In this document: piece by piece, positions 14,765-23,289 of the stretch
Position numbering within the stretch: position 1 is the stretch's first letter
How the letters are laid out: every line of letters begins with the position of its first letter
Virus record (IMG/VR): IMGVR_UViG_3300046323_000652
Coordinates: 1 to 38,866 of that record
Length of the DNA stretch: 38,866 nucleotides
Origin: a virus
Strand: one strand, 5' to 3'
The notes under the pieces: model-generated
Databases searched by the model: none
Seen by the model: only the letters and a program-made list of their open reading frames with translations
What the model was told of the DNA's origin: nothing
Translations under genes and position numbers: made by a program

Positions 14765-17593
14765 CTAACTATCTGCAAATGCCTCTGATGTTTCGACATC
14801 CTTGATTTTTCTTCTTATCTCAGAAACTTCGACAATTGGTCTCATGCTACCCAATGCTTCAAGTTGCCTGATGTTGAAAGAAGAATTATCCAATATTCCT
14901 TTCCCTAAGTTATTGATGTCGGAAGATAGAAGCATACCGGTTTGACCAAAATAAGATTTACCATTACCTCCATAAGTATTGAGGTTGTTTAGTCCGTTTA
15001 TCATTGCGGTATTCTTTTTATTGACTACTGCAAACAATTCGCCTTTTTCTACCTCGATACTTGTGCCATCGTCAAAATACCCCTTTGTCCCTCCTTGACT
15101 GTGAGGCTTTCCGCCAAACACGCCTATTTGTTTTGTGCCTCCAAAAGCCATTTTTTCAATATCAAACAACCCTCCCCTTTCTGCACTATTGATTTTGGCA
15201 ACATTGAATAAGCCTTGTGCAACTATCGCTGTTGCTGCAATGATATTGGCAGGAAAGGGAACTTCTGCCAGAGTTTTATTGGCAGCCAAAAATGTAGAAA
15301 TAACCGCCTGCGTAGTTGCAAGTAATTTGTAAGCCACGCTATTTTCTTCAAATAATTGCGCTGCTTGACCAAAGGCATCACCCAAAGCAGCCAAACTATC
15401 GGTTTCTGCTTTCTCTAATCCTTTGACTATTTGCTTTCTCTCGTTGGCGTATTTTGAATCTATATCCAAAACTCTTTGTTGGTAATCAATTCTTGCTGCT
15501 TCTTTTTGAGCGTCAGACTGTGCGGTAAATTCCAATTCAAAAGCCAATTGCGCTTGTGCCTGCTCTAATTCCTTGACCCTTAATTCTTCCAAGTACAACT
15601 GTCTGTTTTCTAACTTTTTTTGGTTTCTTAGAAATTCGTTTTCTACGGTTGCATCTAAGAAAGCCTCGTCTTGGGCAAGCACTAACTGCCTTTGTTCGTA
15701 TTCATTTTGTAATTCAAGTAATCTTTCCTCTGCTAAACCTTGTTCTAATTGAATACCTCGTTCAGCATTTTGCAAGTCGTTTGCTTTTTGGTCTTCATTG
15801 AACTTAATTTGCAAAGCAAGTAGTTCATCATTAAGCTGTTGCTGTCTTAATTTTAATTGCTCACCCTTTAACTCTGATGTTTTAATCTCTTCTGTTGCCG
15901 ATGCAATAAGCGAATTAATCCTTGCCTGTAATTGTTCTTTTGTGCCTTCCTGCTCCAATAAAACAAGTCTTTGAAAATATGCACTTTGCTCTGCTAATTG
16001 CTTTGCTCTTGCTTCTTTTTCTTTTTCTGCTTTCTTTTCGTTTCCTTCTTTGATTTTTGAAAGGTAATCGTTGTAGTCGTCGACTTGTGTCTGACGAAAG
16101 TCTTTGTCAAGTTGTAATTGCTCATTTTGATTTTGTATGATGAGGAGTTTGGCATTTTCATTTGTTTGGGATAAGGTTTTTAATCTTTCTTCCCTTGATA
16201 GTTTTTCAAGTTTATTGGTTTTATCAAATTGCTTTAACTCTATATCAAGTCTTTCTTGCAATCCCTTCTTTCTTGCATTGAGTTCTTGACCAGAGCCTTC
16301 GCGTATTTTCCCCGATAAAACATCCTGCTCCAATAAGGCATCTTTTATGTCGGCTTGAACAGTCAAGGCTTCTCTAAGTAATGATACTTGATTGGTGATT
16401 TGCTCTGTTATCCTTCCGTAAAAATCCTCTGAAATTTCCGCAACTTTTGCACGCTGTTCTTCAACATTTGCAAGTTGCTCAGTAGTTCTAAGGTTTGCAG
16501 GGATTCTTTTAAATTCTTCTTCAAGTATTTTTAATTTTTGTGTTTCTGCATCCAAAGACCTTTTTACTCGGTCCTGCTCAACTTTCCCCAACCTATTATT
16601 TGCCTCGATACGTTCTTTAAAAGACTTGCTTTCATCGTCCCTTATAGATTTCAGTCTTTCAGCTTCTGCACGGGCAATTTTATCTTGTGAATTTATTTTG
16701 ATGAGTTCTTTTTCAATATTTTGTAATTGTTTGGTAAGTTCTGCCCCACGCTCTAAAGTAGTTCCAAAAACATTGTCAGATATAAAGGTAAAAGCTTTGC
16801 TGATGCCTTCTATCACGCTAAATATAGTTTCTCCAATAAGTGCCAACACGCTATAAACTGCATTGAGTATAGGTTCAAATCTTGCGAAAACTTGCTGTAA
16901 TTTATTCGCGCCTTTTTCCGTACTAAGAAACGCACCTACAACACCCACGAGAACGGAAGCCAATAGAAATATTGGATTGGCAAGCAAGAATTTACCAAGT
17001 GTATTCAAAGCACCTGTTACCAAGTCCAACGCCCCTTTTACACCGCCAGCCAACAAACCTTTTACGTTTTCAGCAGACACGCCAAAAAGATTAAAAGAGC
17101 CTAACGCATCTTCAATCGCGGCTTGATAATTACCAACGTTAGACCGCCCATCTTTTATTCCTTTGTCGAATTCTAATTGCGCGTCTTTGAGTTTTCTTAC
17201 TTTTTCGGCTTGCTGAACATAAGCATCGGTAAGTTCAATAGTGCCGTCTTCATTGACTTTGAGTGTTTCGCCCAAATCTTTGAGTTGCTTTTGTGCCAAA
17301 TTCAATGAAGCTGTAAGTTGTGTGTAACTTCCTGCATTTGCTTGGATTGCCTGATTGCTTAAATCTATTTCCCTTTGAAATGATTTTTGCTCAGAAGTAA
17401 CCCCTTTCAACTTTTCTTTTAACTCTAAATTCTTTTGAATGTAGTCATCTGTGCTTATCTCCCCAGCCTTGAAAGATTTGTTCAATTCCTGCTGTTTGGA
17501 TTTTAAGCCAATGATTGTTTTTTCCAAGTCTGCAACCTTTTGTTTGGCTGCTGCTTGGTTAAAATCTACTTCAAATATTATTTTATCTTCCAT
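14765..17593 (-). CDS. Tail tape-measure protein
   Basis: At 942 residues this is the largest gene. Residues 1-180 are coiled coil with repeated KQ/LE/LK content, including AAKQKVADLEKTI and NAGSYTQLTASLNLAQKQL, a pattern common in tape-measure N-termini of Bacteroidota phages. Residues about 195-225 are hydrophobic (NPIFLLASVLVGVVGAFLS), the usual membrane-penetrating segment. A very long Gln/Glu-rich helical region follows, then a C-terminal Gly-rich part (GGLFDIEKMAFGG). It sets tail length and probably escorts DNA through the inner membrane. It follows two large tail genes and, atypically, precedes the head genes. Confidence 0.85.
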   Translation of the reverse strand: MEDKIIFEVDFNQAAAKQKVADLEKTIIGLKSKQQELNKSFKAGEISTDDYIQKNLELKEKLKGVTSEQKSFQREIDLSNQAIQANAGSYTQLTASLNLAQKQLKDLGETLKVNEDGTIELTDAYVQQAEKVRKLKDAQLEFDKGIKDGRSNVGNYQAAIEDALGSFNLFGVSAENVKGLLAGGVKGALDLVTGALNTLGKFLLANPIFLLASVLVGVVGAFLSTEKGANKLQQVFARFEPILNAVYSVLALIGETIFSVIEGISKAFTFISDNVFGTTLERGAELTKQLQNIEKELIKINSQDKIARAEAERLKSIRDDESKSFKERIEANNRLGKVEQDRVKRSLDAETQKLKILEEEFKRIPANLRTTEQLANVEEQRAKVAEISEDFYGRITEQITNQVSLLREALTVQADIKDALLEQDVLSGKIREGSGQELNARKKGLQERLDIELKQFDKTNKLEKLSREERLKTLSQTNENAKLLIIQNQNEQLQLDKDFRQTQVDDYNDYLSKIKEGNEKKAEKEKEARAKQLAEQSAYFQRLVLLEQEGTKEQLQARINSLIASATEEIKTSELKGEQLKLRQQQLNDELLALQIKFNEDQKANDLQNAERGIQLEQGLAEERLLELQNEYEQRQLVLAQDEAFLDATVENEFLRNQKKLENRQLYLEELRVKELEQAQAQLAFELEFTAQSDAQKEAARIDYQQRVLDIDSKYANERKQIVKGLEKAETDSLAALGDAFGQAAQLFEENSVAYKLLATTQAVISTFLAANKTLAEVPFPANIIAATAIVAQGLFNVAKINSAERGGLFDIEKMAFGGTKQIGVFGGKPHSQGGTKGYFDDGTSIEVEKGELFAVVNKKNTAMINGLNNLNTYGGNGKSYFGQTGMLLSSDINNLGKGILDNSSFNIRQLEALGSMRPIVEVSEIRRKIKDVETSEAFADS

Positions 17594-19581
17594 TATGATA
17601 ATTGATTTAGCCTATACATTTCGCACAATACACTCTCTTTAGAATCCTTGTATTGGACAATCTTACTCAAATAATAATACCCTTGAAAGTCTGCCCCAAG
17701 CCAAACGGCTTTTGAAAAATCAAGATTTTGAATGTCTGTTTCATTTATTATGAGGTATATTTCTTCTCTTTGGCAGCTATCCAAAATCGATGTATAAGTC
17801 TGCCAATTCAAATCTAATAAGTTTTGGAACTCCATATCTTCAAAGGCACTTCTTCGCGGGTTGCTTATGGTAATTGGCGTTCCTGCAAAATTGAAATCTT
17901 CAAATAAATCAAACGGCTCATTGCTTGCAGCAACATCAATGCTTAGTCTCGGCTTTGATTCATTGTTTTTGTACTTGGCTAATTTTGCATCTGTTACGGT
18001 TTCGTCTTGAATCTCAAAGTTTAGGATTTTCAAACTATTGAAGGCTTCTAAAAGATTTTCTATTGGTGCAAATACAAGTGTCAATACATCCTTTGAAAAA
18101 GCAATAGTTTCATTATCTACAATCAATACACCTGAATAGTCTTTTACTATGTCTTCATCTTCCAAATAATTGAAGTAATTGTTTTGGGCAAAGTCCGTAA
18201 AAACAAAACTTGTAGTGGATTGCTTCTCATCTATTTTACTTGTAAAGTCCAAAGCATTGGCAGTAATTTTTACTTTATTGAATGGAGCTATTTTTATGAC
18301 CTTTGTCCAGTTGTCAATTTGCGGAAATAGTCCGTAAATGTGCATCAGGTTTTTTATAAAGTCTTTCTGTTTTATTTTCGGCAAGTTTGGCGCAACCTCC
18401 CAAATACCAGATACCAATGCTTCATTATCTATTACTTCTGTCTTAAAAGACCCCTTATCTACAAAAAAAGAACCGTTGCTGGCTACTGAATAAGTTATTG
18501 AAATAGAATCTCCCAGCAGTAATTCTACAAAAGCCGAATACTTAAAAGTGTAGTCTATTACGCTTCCGTTTGGCGCAGGTTCTGAATAAATAACCGTTCT
18601 GACATTGCTTGCATCAATTCTTATAAGGCTTACTATTCCGTTTGGAGAACCAGTATTTACGGCAGAAGTAAAGTGAATTGAAATATCAACTTTAACTAAT
18701 ATTTTTGGTGCTAAATTATGAAGCGTGTATTCGCTATTGATGTAAGAACCGCCAAGTACTGTTATGCTTTCCGAATTTTGCGTGTTGTTTTTTGGATAGG
18801 TGCTGCCATCAAATTCAACTACAACTTCACCAAGCAAACCAATTGCAGGCACTCCGTACCCATTAACCATTTCAATCTTTCCACTACTACCCTTTGCAAA
18901 CTCTTTGTTTTGCGCCTGAATAGGACGTGTTTTATTTACAAAGGGGATAAGTATATTATTGAAACTATGCGGAATAGTAGGCACTCCATCTGTAAAACTA
19001 TAAGCAAAACCTGATTCAAAAAATATTCTATCCCAAATTATTCGTGCAAATATGGAAGGAGATAAGTTTTGATAAGTATTTGAAAAAAGGTCGTCTATTT
19101 GCCCACGACGATAAATATCATATACATATCCATCTGTATAATCATACAGTTGACTGGCTTGTATTTCGGTTGGCGTGTATGGGTGATTGTATGCTGACAG
19201 GTCAAGTTCTTGGATAGTCTTATCACCAAGTATATCAAAGAAATTGATATTGCCTTCAAATATTTGGCACTCCAAAACTATCTTACCAAGTTTCTTTCTT
19301 TTTATTTTTTTGATGACAATAGTTGCATTTGGCGCAATCTCTATTCCATCACTTACGATTCTTATGCTGATTAGTCTGTAAGGCAATAGGCTGACAAATG
19401 TACGGATATTTGAATATCCAATAAGCCTTTGGTTTTTTGGGGTGTCGGGCAAATCAAAGTTAATAGAATAATTAGACTGAAAAGAATCAGGCTTTTCAGG
19501 AGTGTTAGATTGGTAAGTGATAGGTATAGATTCATCTCCAATCAAATCAAATTCTTCATCTTCTTTGAATATGCGTATCAT
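17593..19581 (-). CDS. Large tail/baseplate protein
   Basis: A 662-residue protein. The N-terminus (IPITYQSNTPEKPDSFQSNYSINFDLPDTPKNQRLIGYSNI) matches the layout of a Bacteroidota phage tail family in which a strand, a SxYSxxxxxPxTxxNxxxxG block and a VDGxE...G element recur; here the last appears as VSDGIEI. The middle contains strand-rich segments and a LPKIKQKDFIKNLMHIYGLFPQID stretch, typical of gp27-like hub or distal-tail proteins. Its stop overlaps the start of the tape-measure gene by a single base pair region, so translation is coupled. Role: tail tip or baseplate; the precise subunit is uncertain. Confidence 0.6.
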   Translation of the reverse strand: MIRIFKEDEEFDLIGDESIPITYQSNTPEKPDSFQSNYSINFDLPDTPKNQRLIGYSNIRTFVSLLPYRLISIRIVSDGIEIAPNATIVIKKIKRKKLGKIVLECQIFEGNINFFDILGDKTIQELDLSAYNHPYTPTEIQASQLYDYTDGYVYDIYRRGQIDDLFSNTYQNLSPSIFARIIWDRIFFESGFAYSFTDGVPTIPHSFNNILIPFVNKTRPIQAQNKEFAKGSSGKIEMVNGYGVPAIGLLGEVVVEFDGSTYPKNNTQNSESITVLGGSYINSEYTLHNLAPKILVKVDISIHFTSAVNTGSPNGIVSLIRIDASNVRTVIYSEPAPNGSVIDYTFKYSAFVELLLGDSISITYSVASNGSFFVDKGSFKTEVIDNEALVSGIWEVAPNLPKIKQKDFIKNLMHIYGLFPQIDNWTKVIKIAPFNKVKITANALDFTSKIDEKQSTTSFVFTDFAQNNYFNYLEDEDIVKDYSGVLIVDNETIAFSKDVLTLVFAPIENLLEAFNSLKILNFEIQDETVTDAKLAKYKNNESKPRLSIDVAASNEPFDLFEDFNFAGTPITISNPRRSAFEDMEFQNLLDLNWQTYTSILDSCQREEIYLIINETDIQNLDFSKAVWLGADFQGYYYLSKIVQYKDSKESVLCEMYRLNQLS

Positions 19582-21035
19582 TAGCTGTTTTGAAATGGTA
19601 ATTCAATGGTTACGTTAATATCGTACAGTTCTTCTTTTGAGTTTTGGGAAGCAATATCGTTGCTTGTCAAAACTACTGGCGTGAGCGAATTATCCTGTTC
19701 AATTAGGTACACAGCCTTTGAAGTCAATAAGGTTTGCAATCCTTCCAAATCTTTTTTCGGAACAGAACTAATGGCTAAATCCATTGTTGTTTGCAGCCCT
19801 TTTTCAAGTACTGTTTTCTGCCTTGCGTTTGGTGCAAGGTAATCACTGGTGCTTACGACTCTGCTATTTTCGCCAAAAAAAGTGAAGCCATATATTTCAA
19901 ATCCACCCAAAGGATTGACCCAAGTAAGGTGTTTTTGATAGCACTCTTTTTTGAATTCTATTTGTTTTATCTCACTTGAAACGTATGTTTCTTGCAAGAA
20001 AGAAAAACTAAGTAAATCAACGTAACTAACTGCAAACCCCGCTCTTATTTCAACACCAATCGTTTTTATGCCGTTACTTGTATTATTGTAGATATATTCA
20101 TTTGCACCCAAAAAAGTGCTTAGTTGCATACCTTGATTGTTTACGTACACTCCATTTACTATGAAGTACACATTCCAAGAACCCCCGCCACTTTGAATGT
20201 AGTCTAATTTGAATTTGTACCTACCTTTTTGAAGATACACATTTTGACTAAGAGTTTTAAAAGTTTGGGTGCCTCCACCTGAGCAGTTTAGCCTTGGCTC
20301 TTCTCCACTTGGGGCTGTGTCAATATTGCTACCAGTTGCTCCAATTGTCCAGCCTTGTAATAATGGGAATAATATAGGGTCGTAAAACGAAGGGTTTGTA
20401 AATTTTTCAACCGAAAAAGAAACTGGTGCTTTCAACTGAATATTGCAAGATGATACAGCAACTAAAAAAGGGATGAGCAGCCTAAAATATTTTGAAGTTA
20501 AATTCATAGGTATTAATTCAAATGATTCTGAGATAATATTTCCGTTTATGTCAAAGTTTTCTCTTGACAGATATAAATTTTCTGAATCTGATACTATTGA
20601 AAGGAAGTAGGTTTTTCCTTCAAAGCAATAATTTATGAGGTTTGTAAATTTTGCATTGCTTCCAAGTCCAGCAACAAATGCTTCAAAGTTTGATGCAAGT
20701 ATATCAACCTTCGCATTTACAACATATCTCCTGTTTGCAGTATCATCAAAGCCAGTACCTGTGATGTAATACTGAAAAATAAAGTTGCTATCAGTATAAC
20801 TATTGCTTTGTACTGTTATGATGCTTTGCAGATATGATTGTAAAGGCTTAGAAATATCAAAGACCGCAAAACCACTCCGCACAGTGGCACGCAATTGGAA
20901 TAGTGTTATGCCTGCCGAATCTTTGACGCTGATTGTTTCAAATGTCAAAACGGAAGATACAGTATATTCAATTGGATTTTTTAGGAATCCACCAACTGCG
21001 GAATACTTAGACGGTCTTTGAGTGATTGTTGCCAT
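19581..21035 (-). CDS. Minor tail protein with an inserted carbohydrate-binding-like jelly roll
   Basis: A 484-residue protein. The N-terminal half is strand-rich. Near residues 365-390, YQKHLTWVNPLGGFEIYGFTF is a signature I recognise from Bacteroidota phage tail proteins (LTWLN.LGG). Between them, about 212-350, is an insert beginning TNPSFYDP...WTIGATGS with LSQNVYLQKGRYKFKLDYI and IGVEIRAGFAVSYVDLLSF. This is the plan of CBM4/9-type galactose-binding domains, which would contact surface glycan. It adjoins the 662-residue tail gene without a gap. Tail-tip adhesion is an inference from the insert. Confidence 0.55.
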   Translation of the reverse strand: MATITQRPSKYSAVGGFLKNPIEYTVSSVLTFETISVKDSAGITLFQLRATVRSGFAVFDISKPLQSYLQSIITVQSNSYTDSNFIFQYYITGTGFDDTANRRYVVNAKVDILASNFEAFVAGLGSNAKFTNLINYCFEGKTYFLSIVSDSENLYLSRENFDINGNIISESFELIPMNLTSKYFRLLIPFLVAVSSCNIQLKAPVSFSVEKFTNPSFYDPILFPLLQGWTIGATGSNIDTAPSGEEPRLNCSGGGTQTFKTLSQNVYLQKGRYKFKLDYIQSGGGSWNVYFIVNGVYVNNQGMQLSTFLGANEYIYNNTSNGIKTIGVEIRAGFAVSYVDLLSFSFLQETYVSSEIKQIEFKKECYQKHLTWVNPLGGFEIYGFTFFGENSRVVSTSDYLAPNARQKTVLEKGLQTTMDLAISSVPKKDLEGLQTLLTSKAVYLIEQDNSLTPVVLTSNDIASQNSKEELYDINVTIELPFQNS

Positions 21036-21454
21036 TACCTCTTTTTATTTTTTTTGACTTCTTGAATTGGAGATTCTTGAACAATAGTTTCTTCTTCTAA
21101 AGCAGGAACTTCGCTTTGAATCTCCTCAATTTTTACTACAGGTATTACCTCTTCCGAAACAATAGGAGCTTCAACTTCTTCTTGAACTGAAAGAGCTTCA
21201 TCCTCATGTACTTGCACAGAGTTTTGTTGCGTCATCAATACGTTGATGTAGGCATCTCCAAAAGTTTCATAAAGCTCCTTGGGCGTGAGACCTGCGATTT
21301 CTCTCAAATTGGCATCCATCGGCTTGCCGTTCTGATTTGTAAGCAATTCTGCCAATTTATCCAGTACTGTTTTGCTTGCTGAAATTGGGAGTTTACCAAA
21401 ATAATTACCTTCTTGAAAATAAAGATGGTCGTTTTCAATTTTTAAAAACTTCAT
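21035..21454 (-). CDS. Tail-region protein with acidic Glu/Val/Pro tail
   Basis: A 139-residue protein. Residues 1-75 are a compact alpha/beta region (YFGKLPISASKTVLDKLAEL, then LTPKELYETFGDAYINVL). Residues 80-130 are a low-complexity Glu/Val/Pro/Ile segment (SEEVIPVVKIEEIQSEVPAL) ending in a Lys cluster. It is flanked by the hidden membrane gene upstream (ATGA overlap) and the tail protein downstream (adjacent). A tail-assembly chaperone or connector with a flexible acidic tail would fit, but I do not recognise the family. Confidence 0.5.
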   Translation of the reverse strand: MKFLKIENDHLYFQEGNYFGKLPISASKTVLDKLAELLTNQNGKPMDANLREIAGLTPKELYETFGDAYINVLMTQQNSVQVHEDEALSVQEEVEAPIVSEEVIPVVKIEEIQSEVPALEEETIVQESPIQEVKKNKKR

Positions 21455-21585
21455 AATGAGAATAATTTAAGGGTTTGTAAATAAATAAAATAGCCTAATG
21501 CAGCCGAAAAGCCTACCGCAATACTTGTAAGTATCAAAGCAGAAAGCAGGATTAGAATTCCTTGAAATAAGTTTGTTTTTTTCAT
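21451..21585 (-). CDS. 44-residue membrane protein, hidden between tail genes
   Basis: Both ends are ATGA overlaps: the start ATG (21583-21585) sits in the stop of the gp10-like gene and the TGA (21451-21453) sits in the start of the next gene. The product MKKTNLFQGILILLSALIL continues with a second hydrophobic stretch (SIAVGFSAALGYFIYLQ), so it has one or two membrane spans or a signal anchor. Membrane proteins are not expected among tail-completion genes. The exact coupling argues that it is translated; the function is unknown. Confidence 0.55.
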   Translation of the reverse strand: MKKTNLFQGILILLSALILTSIAVGFSAALGYFIYLQTLKLFSL

Positions 21586-22052
21586 TGTATTATTTTTCTA
21601 ATTTCAGTTTTATAAGATTCAAGAACCGCAAATGCAGTCCTTGTTTTTATTTCTTCTACAAGCATTTCATTGATTACATCAGTTATTACTTTGCTTTGAT
21701 TCCCAGAGAAACGAGGGTCTTGCCCACGATGTAATCTTGTACCAAATTTGTTGATGTAATATTTCAAGAACCTTACTCTCCATTCAGGAAAGCCGACAGC
21801 TTTTGCCCATTCAAGTAAGTTGTCCAAAAAATTACTACCCCCTTGCCCTGAGCCTTGTGACGGTCCTCTTCCAAATTCTGTAAAGTCTATCCACTTTGCA
21901 CCAAATATTTTAAATCCTTTTTCGGTTACTTCTTTTCTAAGCGAAGCGACTGTTTTACCAGTTGCAACCATTTTTTTTTCTTGATAGGACTTTTTGAGTC
22001 TTTCAAGTATTTCACTTGCGATTTGGTCTAACTTATCTTGAAAGGTGGTCAT
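21582..22052 (-). CDS. HK97-gp10-like head-tail joining/tail completion protein
   Basis: The start is chosen at the ATG at 22050-22052, which overlaps the upstream stop by ATGA. A further ATG 7 codons upstream would overlap more. The product is about 156 residues. The motif ATGKTVASLRKEVTEKGF, followed by GAKWIDFTEFGRGP, follows the gp10/HK97 connector pattern TG.L..S......G.......Y..F.E.G. Such proteins join head and tail or complete the tail terminus. The protein is basic at its C-terminus. It sits in a run of small neck/tail genes downstream of the terminase. Confidence 0.6.
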   Translation of the reverse strand: MTTFQDKLDQIASEILERLKKSYQEKKMVATGKTVASLRKEVTEKGFKIFGAKWIDFTEFGRGPSQGSGQGGSNFLDNLLEWAKAVGFPEWRVRFLKYYINKFGTRLHRGQDPRFSGNQSKVITDVINEMLVEEIKTRTAFAVLESYKTEIRKIIQ

Positions 22053-22570
22053 AAAATAAAATCGTTTAAGCACTTCTCAAATTTATCGTATAGCGTTATT
22101 TGAAAATTGGATAGCATCAACCCATCTGTATTTGCATCAAATAGGTTTTTGGCTCTTAGTCCTCGAACTCCCGATATTTCGGAAATAACTTTCGTGCCTG
22201 AAAAGAAATCGTGATTCACCGGGTTGATGACAAATTCTTGGCTTGTCTTATCATATCCAAGCAAATTAAGATTTGATAGAAACTCCCTGAGTGCAATTTC
22301 ACTATTGCGGTAAGCGTCCTCTCTTTGTTCTGCCTGCAATGGGAGAGATGATTTGAATAAAATGTAAAGCACAAGATTATACTTTGTCTTGTACCCAATA
22401 TTTTGCCCTATCAAATCAAAAGCAAAGTTTTCTTCCATTCCAAACACGGGCAATTCTTCATTGTCTAACTTCAAATTCAGTTCATCTGCATTGCCCTCTA
22501 TGAAAGTGAATTGAAAAGACGTGAGGCTTTCAACTGCTTTCTTGACTATACTTGTAATGATGGTATCCAT
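22049..22570 (-). CDS. Putative tail terminator / tail completion protein
   Basis: A 173-residue alpha/beta protein with FDLIGQNIGYKTKYNLVLYILFK and NSEIALREFLSNLNLLGYD segments. The strand-helix layout and small size fit minor neck/tail-terminator proteins in this operon position. It overlaps the gp10-like gene downstream by ATGA and adjoins the 239-residue gene upstream. The call rests mainly on context. Confidence 0.45.
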   Translation of the reverse strand: MDTIITSIVKKAVESLTSFQFTFIEGNADELNLKLDNEELPVFGMEENFAFDLIGQNIGYKTKYNLVLYILFKSSLPLQAEQREDAYRNSEIALREFLSNLNLLGYDKTSQEFVINPVNHDFFSGTKVISEISGVRGLRAKNLFDANTDGLMLSNFQITLYDKFEKCLNDFIL

Positions 22571-23289
22571 TATCTGCGTTTTAATTTATTTGATGCTTCT
22601 TCCTGCTTTCTTCGCATAACGTCTCTTAATTTTTGTAAGTAATAATCTACTTGATTTTGGTAAATCATTTTAAAATTTACCTCTGCTATGCTCAAAGCAA
22701 GCACTTCTTTGTGTTTCAATATATCACCATTGGCAAGCCTGTCAATAGCACTGTAATTACCAAAAACACTTAACTCATCTACGCCTGCCTCTATTTGCTC
22801 AGGTTCTTTGCGAAGCTCAATAAGTGAATTTTTCAAAAACTCCTCTTCTTTGGCGAGTGCATTTAGGTAATACATTGCTTGCGGATATGCTACTGACCAA
22901 GCCGTTTGTCTGACCTCTTTTTCAATTTGTTCATTTTGCTTTCTGTCATATAGTTCTTGGCTAAAAACAGCCACAATGTAAGGCAGGGCAAGCACTTGTT
23001 TATCCTTATAAATATTCATTATTTCAATTGCATCTAACTTTTGAGCAAATGACTTTTCAAGAATATTGCTTTTGTCTTTTGGCAATTCTAAGCAGTTAGG
23101 CATTTCATTTAAGAATGTAAGCCAATTAGCAATCAAACTTTGAAAAGTTGTATTTTCACTCAAATACCTATCTTCATCTATCTTTGCAAAATATTTCAAA
23201 GCACTTTTCCCCGAAGCCTGCCAATCGCACCACTGACCAAAAGTAAGTGTGTCGTAATCTTTGAATGATATTTTGACGGCTTCAATCAT
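22570..23289 (-). CDS. Protein of tail-assembly-chaperone type (tentative)
   Basis: A 239-residue mostly helical protein. KISFKDYDTLTFGQWCDWQ at the start and LALPYIVAVFSQELYD with VAYPQAMYYLNAL in the middle resemble the L.hG.(F/W).D...LP..hA....YP.A.(F/Y)hL pattern seen in Bacteroidota phage chaperone-like proteins that precede tail genes. The C-terminal part is Glu/Lys-rich and ends in a basic patch. It follows the large terminase with an ATGA overlap. It could equally be an unknown neck protein. Confidence 0.4.
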   Translation of the reverse strand: MIEAVKISFKDYDTLTFGQWCDWQASGKSALKYFAKIDEDRYLSENTTFQSLIANWLTFLNEMPNCLELPKDKSNILEKSFAQKLDAIEIMNIYKDKQVLALPYIVAVFSQELYDRKQNEQIEKEVRQTAWSVAYPQAMYYLNALAKEEEFLKNSLIELRKEPEQIEAGVDELSVFGNYSAIDRLANGDILKHKEVLALSIAEVNFKMIYQNQVDYYLQKLRDVMRRKQEEASNKLKRR

